DNA of 64,000 bases from NCBI GenBank assembly GCA_020310875.1, contig CM035420.1, positions 189,502,380-189,566,379 on the forward strand, read 5' to 3'. The stretch is from Ceratopteris richardii. Its lineage: Eukaryota > Streptophyta > Polypodiopsida > Polypodiales > Pteridaceae. Made by a program: the position numbers and the translations under genes. Positions within the stretch are counted from its first letter, which is position 1, and each line of letters opens with the position of its first letter. The notes under the pieces were generated by a model, which did not search any database, was not told where the DNA came from, and saw only the letters and a list, made by a program, of their open reading frames with translations. Shown here piece after piece: positions 55,201 through 64,000 of this stretch.

Positions 55201-55649
55201 CACCTCATCAAAGTAACCTTTCTCTTTGTAATAATTCACTAACACCCAAGCTAACTAATCAACCTTGTAAAAATGAACCCTTATTGACTTGCAACCACAA
55301 CTAATGACATCTCTCATGAATAGATATGTATGCATTATTCTGATCATGTATGAAGTCTAGCAACATGCATTAGTCACTAAAAGAGTATTTAAAAATCACT
55401 TCATAGCAGAAGGCTACATAGGAGGCACATCAGTTATGGAAAGAGATTGTGGTCTCGCTATGTTGGGATAAAGATTAATTTACATGCTAATGTGTTATCC
55501 TTCTTTAGTGGATCTTTTGCACGAGCATTTAGGGTCAACATGCAGGTAGGAGAATCCTCAAGGAAAGGCACTAGCTTACCTGCTGTGGATTTTGAAATTT
55601 ACTGAAAGAAGTCCTTCATTCAATTTTACCTCTAGATTTCTAAGGTTTT
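55201..55649 (+). other. Copy D spacer between pol tail and third ORF
   Basis: About 450 bp without a supported gene. Position matches the pol-third ORF spacer of copy C. Confidence 0.6.
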
Positions 55650-57518
55650 ATGGGCCCAATGCCTATTGAAGACCCACCCATCGAAAAGACAACATGGGTT
55701 CACAACAAGTCTCATTGGTTTCAAGGTCTACTAGGACCCCTTACCGATGTAGAGCACATCTATGAACCGAACCTATGCTTTAGTGGTAACACTTGGAAAA
55801 TATACCAATTCTTCTTCTCCAAAGACTTTGAAGAGCTCCAGAATATAGAGGAATTTAGGCCAATATGGGAGAAAGTAGGGTTCACCGAGTACTTTAGTGC
55901 ACCCATTCCCAAACCAAATTTCTATCGTTGTTACTACTTGGTCGCCACCCTCCAAGCTTTGGTAAACAAAGAACTCCCAGCTACCTTCATATTGCCATCC
56001 TTGGTAATAGAACGTCCCTTCAAGAAGTTTAGACTCTCAATGGATCTCATCTAGGTAGCATTGAAAATTGATGGTACTCACACCCCCACAGAGAAAGAGA
56101 GACTCATCCTAGAGCCCATGAAAAAAGGTGATGTCTTGAAATGGGCAAATAGATTCGCTATTACGCCAAAATTGTCCAAGACATTGTGTGTTTGCATGCA
56201 ACATTTTGCATTTCCAGCTCAAGACCACTTTACGCAACCTCACAAGAGAATCTGGTTCAGACTATACCTAGCAAACACCGGTCCTCAGACAATCGACTTG
56301 GCTAGTTGGGTCCAAGAACAATTATTTTTTGCCAATCACAGATGGGCAAGGAAGAGAGTGATTCATGGATGATGTGATATTACAAGAATTGTATATAATT
56401 GCCTAGTGTATGATATCCCAATAGAGAAAGCCTTATCAAGTGTTGAGCCACAACAATACCGGGGTGTCAGTAAGCCCCAAAAATAGCCCAAAGCATTCTC
56501 AAGAAAAAGAATCCATCCCTCGCCTACAAGTAGCTAGTTCATCGTCCCCTCAATCATCACCTCAATAGTCACCTACAGAACCTCAAACAATGATTCCTCC
56601 TATTCGTATTTGGTTATCATGACAACCCACATCCAAAGGAACATCTGGTGCTAGGAACACTTCTCAAGCACCCATGGGGTTGTCCTAATTATGGAGGCTC
56701 AAATAGCTTTTGAATCTACAGCTGGGGTGGGGCCAGAGGCATTTGCATTTTCGATTCCAAACATGGAGGTCGAAGCTCTAAACATTATGTTTGACTTTGC
56801 GATGCACGATGCATTCTCAAGTGAGTTCCAATTCTCAAAGGCATAGTCCTTCTCCCAAGAATACGAGCACCCAACCTACCCTAGTTCTCCATCTGACTAT
56901 GAAGGTGATGACTCCACAGCAAACCAAGAAGATGATGATAGGATGGTCAGAGATGACAATGAAGAGGATGAAGAAAGCCAATAGGATCAAGAGGAGAATC
57001 TTGTGGATCAGCAAGAATAGGAGGACACACAACGTGACACTCAAGGTGATACAAGTAAGAGAGAAGACGACATAGTTGGGGTAGTAGCTTACACAATTTC
57101 CATTCAACGATTAATAACACCATGCAAGATGTGTGGAATAGACATCGGACAACAGAGCAACAGAGCCAAGAAAAATATTGCAATAGGAGCTTGCTAATAG
57201 TGGGTTTGAGGCCATTTTTGTAAATGCATGTAATAAATTGATTCAAGTTGTGGGTATGATGGATGTGTTGCACTTCTTGAAATGCAAGCCCGTGCCAAAA
57301 TTTGATCCACGACATGTGTGAATCCTATCTTGACCACAAGAATACATATGAGTTCCTATCAACAATAGTACTTCTAGTAGACATGATGTTCAGGAACACT
57401 AAGTGACATCAACACCAACCCAGGACCACACCACTTCCATAAACATGTCAAACCCCTCAACCACCCCTTTATCCACCCACACTCAAGACATAGCCTCTAT
57501 GATCCAAGCCACCCTGCA
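55650..57518 (+). pseudogene. Third ORF of copy D, N-terminal two thirds, broken
   Basis: The frame from 55650 (134 codons) has SHWF, FRPIWEKVGFTEYFSA, F-x-RC and FKKFRLS. After a stop at 56052 a second piece (56061-56372) carries CMQHFAFPAQDHFTQPHK and HRWARK. These match B's third ORF block by block. After 56372 come stops and frameshifts, an acidic stretch near 56880-57060, then copia element F. The rest resumes at 62678. It confirms that the third ORF belongs to the lineage and not to one copy. Confidence 0.7.
57514..57518 (+). repeat. Target-site duplication of copia F, left
   Basis: CTGCA immediately before the 5' LTR, repeated exactly at 62678-62682. Confidence 0.9.
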
Positions 57519-57749
57519 TGTTGATATATTTAGGTAGTGATGTGTGTGAACACTCTAGGACTGCCGTGGAACTTTTTTCCCTCTTTAGGAGGTTTTTTTC
57601 CCCGGCTTGTATATAAGCCTATTGCCCTAATGGGCTACTAATCTTTTGTACATTCTCTATTAATACATTCAGGATTGTGTGTTTGTGCTCCAAGCTTCTT
57701 CTTCTTCCTTGTGTTGTTCGCGTGCTTCCGTAGACGTCTATCTCCAACA
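57519..57749 (+). mobile_element. Copia F 5' LTR
   Basis: TGTTGATATATT ... CTCCAACA, 231 bp. TATA box TATATAAG at 57610-57617. The same box in the 3' LTR is TATATACG. Confidence 0.93.
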
Positions 57750-57751
57750 AT

Positions 57752-57764
57752 TGGTATCAGAGCA
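57752..57764 (+). promoter_or_regulatory. Copia F primer-binding site (initiator tRNA-Met)
   Basis: TGGTATCAGAGCA two bases after the LTR end, complementary to the 3' end of plant initiator tRNA-Met, the usual copia primer. Confidence 0.93.
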
Positions 57765-58104
57765 GGTCGTCGCTTCTTCTAGGGCGCCGTCGACACTCCT
57801 CCGTTTGCAGTCTCAGATTCTTACGAAATTTGGTGAGCATACTCAGGGTGTTTCCAACATCAAAACACCTTCGCTTTGTGGTGCCGAAATCGCGATCTGA
57901 GCTCGTTTCGGCCTCCGAACGCACTATCACAGCGCTTGTGCAGGCTATTTCATCCTTTTGTGCCAAAGGTATATATCAGTTTCTGTTCGCTAGTTTAAGC
58001 ATCTCGAAGTCTGCTACAGGTCTAGCAGAACTCGTCTGGGCAGTTTCGTTAAAATTTTTGAGATATAGTCAATTTTTTGCATCAAGGTATTTTAGTCACC
58101 GGCC
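57765..58104 (+). other. Copia F leader
   Basis: About 340 bp between primer site and the gag start. Open frames here are short and match nothing. Confidence 0.6.
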
Positions 58105-61100
58105 ATGGCTGAAAGCAGTGATGTATTCCGTATGTTGGCTGTTGAGGATAAGTTGGATGGTACCAACTACCCATTATGGGCTTATATGATGCGACATGTA
58201 CTGGTTGCAAAAGGACTGTGGAACATTATGCAGGGTGTTGAAAGACGTCCTGTTACACCTGTGACTATAGGTACTACAAATACAGGTGCTGGAGGTGTTG
58301 GAGCTGATGAAGATGGTGTCGAAGATGATATTCCACAGATTCTTGTTCGTGCTGTTGTTTCTGTTGCACCTACTGCAGAGCAGATTCGTTGGGATGGCAG
58401 AGATGCCCATGCGCATGCATTGATAGCTTTGTTTGTCAAACGTGCCATTATTCCTCACATTCGCTCTTGCAGAACAGCAAAGGATGCTTGGGGATACACT
58501 TACCACTTTGTACCAGGCTAGGAATGAGGCTCGTGTTGCTTACCTCCGAAAACAATTGGAGAGTGAGCACATGAATGAAGGTGATTCTATGGACAGTTTT
58601 CTTACAAAGATCAAAGACCTGAAGGAACAATTGATTTCTGCTGATGAGGTTATACCAGATTGCTCACTTGTGCAAACCATTCTGAATGGTCTTCCTGATT
58701 CATATAAGAGTTTTGCCTCTACTCTTCGGTTGATGATGAAAGGCAATCCGAATGCCTTGTCATTTGAGGAATTAGTCTCTGTTTTGTTGCAGGAAGATCA
58801 GTCCAGGCAGAATAGGTCCATTATGCGTGTTGCAGATCAAGCTTTCCTAGCTAGTCAGAAGGGCAAAGGAAAATGGAGCTCTTCTACTAGTAAGCAAAAA
58901 TCTGCAAATGCTGCACAATCGAAGAACCAGGATAAAGATGAGAAGAAATCAAAAAAGAAAAAATTGTTCTGCAAGTACTGTAAAGGAAATGATCATATTA
59001 TAAAGAACTGTCCAAAACTGGCTGCTAAAGAGGCAAAGAAGAAAGAGGCTGGAATGGTTGTTGCAGAGGCCTCTACACCAAAAATAGAGTCTACAAATCT
59101 TGTGCAGGAAGAAGAATGGACGTTTGTCTGCAGTTTTGACCCATCTTCTCATGATCAGTGCATATCTGTAGTAGACTCAGATGTTTGGTACTTTGACAGT
59201 GGGGCGACCAAACATATTACCTCGCAGCGCAGTTTCTTCTCTTCACTCCAGCCTGCCCCTACAGGGAATACTGTCACATGCGCCAATAACTCCTCTTATC
59301 CTGTTATGGGAGTTGGTAAGATCATTCTGACTACCGCTGATGGTAGTTCTTTCACTTTGTCAGATGCTTTATTTGTGCCAGGGATCAAAAAGAACCTGTT
59401 ATCAGTTTTTGCATTAGCCAAGATTGGCTTGGTTGTGAAATTCGTTGATGACAGGTGTACAGTCCATGATCTCTCAAATGGTGATGTGATTATTGCTTCT
59501 GGCATCTTATGTCGTGGGCTGTATAAGCTCATAGACTATGAAAGATCTGTGAATGATTCGGCATGTGCAGTTCATGATTCTCAGGCTATGTCAGATGCAA
59601 AGCTTTGGCATGCACGCTTTGGTCATCTGAATTTTGCCAGTTTGCTACGCCTGCAGAAATCTAAAATGGTGTCCTCTTTGCCCAAACTTGAGGCTCCTGG
59701 AAAACATGTTTGTGAAGGCTGTATTTTGGGCAAAATGCAGCGTTCTTCCTTTCCAAAAGATGGTTCAGTTCGGGCTACGCAGAAATTGCGGCTTGTACAT
59801 AGTGATGTTTGTGGTCCTATGCAGATACCCTCTTTTGGAAATTACCTTTACTTCGTGACTTTCATTGATGATTTTTCCAGGCATGCATGGGTATATCCAC
59901 TCAAAGCAAAGTCTGAAGTGTTCATGTGCTTCAAACAGTTTTTGGTTTTGGCTGAAAATCTGTCAGCATGTAAAATGGGCACCCTCCGTTCTGATCGAGG
60001 GAGGGAATATATGTCTTCAGATTTTAATGCATTTCTGGATGAACGTGGGATAAAACACCAATGTACAGTGCCGTATACACCTCAACAGAATGGAGTTGCT
60101 GAACGAAAGAACAGGTCACTCATGGAGATGGCGAGGTGCATGGTCAAAAGTCAGGCTTTACCACATAGTTTCTGGCTTGAGGCTGTCATGTGTGCAGCAT
60201 ATGTACTGAACAGGTGTCCCACTAAAGCGTTGCAGTCTATCACTCCATATGAGGCTTGGCATGACTGCAAGCCATCTGTTGCTCATCTGTGTGTTTTTGG
60301 TTGTTTGGCATATGCATTAGTGCCTGAACATCGCAGAAAATTGGATGATAAGGCAGTAAAATGTATTTTTGTTGGGTACAGTTCTGAAAGTAAAGGCTAT
60401 CGTCTGTATCATCCACAGACTAAACGCATTCTGGTTAGCCGTGATGTTGTCTTTGTGGAAGATGCTATTCAGCCATTGCTTTCATGAGCTAAGGAGACAT
60501 CTGTTAGCTCCAAAGACATGTATGATACTTTGATGCCTCTTTTTACAGGTGGACAGTCTAGTGCTGGTCCTAATGAGGCAACTTCTCAGCCTTTGCAGGT
60601 TTCATATGATGATGCAGATCATTCCATTTCTGATGCAGATTTACATGATGCACTTGCTGATGAGAGAGTTGATATTGAGCAGGCAAAAACTATGCCAAAA
60701 TGGCTGGTGCAGACTTTGCTTGACAGCAAATTAGATGCACCTTTGTCATATCGTACTCGTTCAAGCTCTCATAGTGCCTCCTTTGCATCAGATTGCTATG
60801 ATATGGCTGCATCTAGTCTCTGTGATGAGAATGAGCCTGTTTCTTTTGATGAAGCACAGAATTCAGAAAATTGGATGGCTGCTATGCAATCTGAATATGA
60901 TGCTATAATGAAGAATGGTACATGGTCTTTATGTGACTTGCCTCCTGGCAAGAAGGCCATTGGCACTAAGTGGGTATACAAGCTGAAGCGTAAACCTGAT
61001 GGTACAGTTGACAGGTATAAGGCTAGGCTTGTTGCAAAGGGTTATGCGCAGGAAAGAGGCATTGATTTTGATGAGACCTTTGCACCTACATGCCGTATGA

Positions 61101-62372
61101 CTACTGTTCGGAGCATTTGTGCACTTGCAGCCCATCATGGTTGGAATGTACATCAGTTGGACATTAAAACAGCATTTCTGAATGCTGACTTGCATGAAGA
61201 AGTGTATGTTTTTCAACCCCGTGGCTTTATGCAAAAAGGGCATGAAAACCAGGTGTGCAGGTTAAAGAAGGCGTTATATGGTTTAAAGCAAGCACCACGT
61301 GATTGGTATGAGAAGATACATGCCTATCTGATTGCACATGGTTTTGAGAACATTCCAACTGAAAGCACCTTATATGTTAAGCATGCTAATGATGTGCTTC
61401 TGATCATTGTTGTCTATGTAGACGACATGTTGCTCACTGGTCCTATTGAGAAGCATATTGCTGATTTCAAGGCTGATTTTCATGCCTCATTTGAGATGTC
61501 TGATTTGGGGAATTTGCATCACTATTTGGGCATTCAGTTTATGCAAGTTGATGGTGGAATGGCTTTGTGTCAAATGAAATATATTGACACATTATTGCAG
61601 CGTTTTGGTCTTGAAGACTGTAAGCCTATTGCCACTCCTATGGAGACAGGTTTACGATTGAGTCTTCATGATGCTTGAGATGCATTTGATGTTGTTCTCT
61701 ATCAGCAGGCTGTTGGATGCTTGATTTACTTATGCATTACTCGGCCAGATATTCAGTTTGTTGTCTCACAGATGAGCAGGTTTATGCATTGCCCAGGAGT
61801 CACGCATTGGAAGGCGGTTAAGCGCATCTTTCGTTACTTGAGTGGTACTCGGCTACTTGGGTTGTTTTATCCCAAGGGGGGATCACTACCGCCAGATTTG
61901 CATGCTTTTTCTGACTCAGATTGGGCTGGTTGCTATGACACTCGTGTGTCCACCAGTGGCTTTTGCTTCATGCTTGGTAGCTCATGTATATCTTGGTTGA
62001 GCAAGAAGCAGCCTACTGTGGCCACTTCCTAGTTGTGAGGCTGAGTATAGGGAAGCTTTCACAGCGACTGTTGAGTGTGTGTGGCTCAGACGCCTTATGG
62101 CTGATTTGGGTGTTGGCCAGTCTTTTGCCACCACCATCTTCACTGACAGTCAGAGCGCATTGGCAGTTGCGAGGAACCCTGTGTTCCATGCTCGCACTAA
62201 GCACATTGAGGTGCATTATCACTATGTCAGGGAGAGGTTCTCTGCTGGGGAGATCAGCTTGGCATATGTGCCCACGCAAGAGAACATTGTAGACCTTTTC
62301 ACGAAGGCTCTGCCTAGGGAGAAGTTTGAAGCTTTTCGCAAAGCTTTGGGCTTACTTCCTTTTGTGGAGTGA
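58105..62372 (+). pseudogene. Copia F gag-pol polyprotein, broken
   Basis: Start near 58105 (MAESSDVF). Order: gag with the LDGTNYPLW segment, zinc knuckle CKYCKGNDHIIKNC (C-x2-C-x4-H-x4-C, near 58972), protease WYFDSGATKHIT (near 59190), GAG-pre-integrase (LWHARFGHLN), integrase core (HSDVCGPM, SDRGREY, PQQNGVAERKN), RT (IGTKWVYKLK, YVDDMLLTG near 61415) and RNase H (SDSDWAG, SCEAEYR, HARTKHIEVHYH). The order INT before RT marks copia. Breaks: one extra G near 58490, TGA 60485-60487, TGA 61676-61678, one extra T near 62029. It would encode the whole life cycle; it cannot be made intact. Confidence 0.92.
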
Positions 62373-62433
62373 TTTCCACATAGCTTGGCACTTCCTTATA
62401 CATGAGTGCCAGCTCCTTGTTCACCGCATCACT

Positions 62434-62444
62434 CCCAGGGGGGA
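62434..62444 (+). promoter_or_regulatory. Copia F polypurine tract
   Basis: The purine run AGGGGGGA shortly before the 3' LTR start at 62447. Confidence 0.7.
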
Positions 62445-62446
62445 TT

Positions 62447-62677
62447 TGTTGATATATTTAGGTAGTGATGTGTGTGAACACTCTAGGACCGCCGGGGCAC
62501 TTTTTTCCCTCTTTAGGAGGTTTTTTTCCCCGGCTTGTATATACGCCTATTGCCCTAATGGGCTACTAATCTTTTGTACATTCTCTAGTAATACATTCAG
62601 GATTGTGTGTTTGTGCTCCAAGCTTCTTCTTCTTCCTTGTGCTGTTCGCGTGCTTCCGCAGATGTCTATCTCCAACA
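62447..62677 (+). mobile_element. Copia F 3' LTR
   Basis: 231 bp, matching the 5' LTR with eight substitutions and no indel that I could see. Confidence 0.93.
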
Positions 62678-63990
62678 CTGCAATCACCAATACAGCCTGC
62701 ATCACCCATTACTAGTCCCTCCCTAAATGTTGTCCTCCTCACATCTTCACCTATTATCACCACTTCTAGTTTAACTGTACCTGAAATGGCCCACCCCTTC
62801 TTGCCACTTTCAACACCATCCACCACACCAACCTTCTCATCACATCCCTTCTTGACACCACCAATCATGCCATTCCCTCCTCTCCACCCTCTTACTACAA
62901 CTCATTTACCATTTGTACTCCATTCCATCACCCACATTCCTAATCAACCATCCCCCTCTCATTCACCTTTGTGAGAACCTATCCTTGTACCTTACTCATA
63001 AGCACTTTTATTTAATGTAGTGTCACCGACATAATCACACCCAAGCACACCACTCTGCACGATTATCTCACTAGAACACACATCTATTGATATGGATATT
63101 TCACCACCCACTGCACCTCCACTCAATGCGTCCACTTCCTTCACCATCACTCACACACCCACCACTTCACCTACACTCATCTCCATGCACTTTCCCACAA
63201 TCACGTATGCATCCACACTTCCCTACCCCACTTGTGTCCCCTCTACATCAAATATCGAGCAACATGCAATTTTATGTTCACCTTCACTCTTTTCATCATC
63301 CATTGTAGATATTGCATTTTAGGAAATGTTTCTTGTATGCACCAAGTTCAAGAAGAATTTTTGTCCCTAGGACAACAATACCAAGCTTTGCAATAAACCA
63401 CAATTCAATTGCAAGCTAGTCTTAACTCCCTCACAATCCAAAATGCTTCACTCAATGCATAAAATCAAGAGTTATGGGATTCATATAATACAATGGAGCT
63501 CGAGTTGGAGAAAAAGGCAAAAGAATCGATTGTAGATGTTGAGGAGCGGCTTAGACAACAAGTAACGCACAATGTGCAACTTATAAGGAATATGGGACTC
63601 CTCTGACATCATTGGCTAGAGCAAAAGAGGAGAACTAGTGAGTACAAGAGCAAAATAGGGAGAACTTCGAAGCAGTTATGGATCATCCTAACAAACCTCT
63701 CCGTGCAAAGACAATCAAGGCACTTCTCGAGGACCACACTTGCCTATTAGAAGATTACGATCGATTATCCGAAGAGTGTAATGTCCTTCGAATGGACAAT
63801 GAAGCTTTGCATTTATGAGAACCACATGTGCCACTAGCCACTCAGGAGACGATACCACCTTAAGTTATGGACAAATTAAATATGTTGCAGGCATGAGTGA
63901 ACGAATTGCAAGGATAGTTGTTAGATCCAACAACCATTCCATGACTAGAACCCCACCCAATCTCCCAAAAGCAAAAGAAATAGTAATTAT
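62678..63990 (+). pseudogene. Third ORF of copy D, C-terminal part, broken
   Basis: Resumes after copia F, starting with the duplicated CTGCA. 62690-63310 is Pro/Ser/Thr-rich low complexity with frames of up to about 120 codons. 63380-63900 shows coiled-coil character in pieces (QLQASLNSLTIQNASLN, MELELEKKAKES, LSEECNVLRMDNEAL, VMDKLNMLQA), interrupted by TAA, TAG and TGA. The layout matches the coiled coil of copy C's third ORF. It runs almost to the window end. Confidence 0.55.
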
Positions 63991-64000
63991 TCACGTGAAA

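Larger units (their letters stand above)
57519..62677 (+). mobile_element. Ty1/copia element F, full length, coding broken
   Basis: Two 231-bp LTRs (57519-57749 and 62447-62677), an initiator tRNA-Met primer site, one gag-pol frame, a polypurine tract and a perfect 5-bp target duplication. I count eight differences between the LTRs (about 3.5%), so it is clearly older than copy C. It lies in the third ORF of copy D. Confidence 0.95.

Overview
The window looks like nuclear DNA of a land plant with a repeat-rich genome. I see no ordinary host gene. Nearly everything is nested transposable elements: at least four related Ty3/gypsy elements, two or three Ty1/copia elements, and one CACTA (En/Spm-type) DNA transposon. 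Primer-binding sites match plant tRNA-Asp (gypsy) and initiator tRNA-Met (copia), and the CACTA transposase is of the plant tnp2 type. I cannot resolve the species or lineage.

Layout. 1-5310: broken gypsy copy A (+). 5311-6830: unassigned DNA. 6831-8838: eroded gypsy gag remnant E (+). 8839-11340: copia pieces in two orientations, including a long LTR-like block that carries an antisense 5S rRNA-derived segment. 11341-~20960: a CACTA element inserted in a copia RNase H region. It has a tnp2-type transposase pseudogene, a SET-domain gene, an antisense three-exon gene fragment and very long microsatellites. 20979-34906: gypsy copy B (-), complete from its 5' LTR to an extra third ORF but lacking its 3' LTR. 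34907-51388: gypsy copy C (+), young and nearly intact, with its 5' LTR cut by B. 51389-57518 and 62678-~63990: old gypsy copy D, split by copia element F (57519-62677), which has both LTRs and a perfect CTGCA target duplication.

The gypsy lineage is the most interesting content. Copies B, C and D share an architecture I do not recognise as standard. It has a long gag with shortened zinc knuckles, a first retropepsin, then RT and RNase H. Next comes an integrase whose whole N-terminal zinc-binding module is duplicated in tandem. After the integrase follow a second retropepsin domain and a tail with repeated tryptophan motifs (W-V/I-P-K type). A large extra ORF of unknown function with a coiled coil lies downstream. 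The 5' leaders of B and C carry unrelated tandem arrays that both contain the palindrome ATCGCGAT.

Insertion order read from the junctions: D is oldest; C inserted into D's RT; B inserted into C's 5' LTR; F inserted into D's third ORF. The left parts of B, C and D and the right end of the CACTA are all missing at one junction near 20,945-20,985. That fits one large deletion or an assembly join. All functional statements rest on motif reading by eye; no database search was run.
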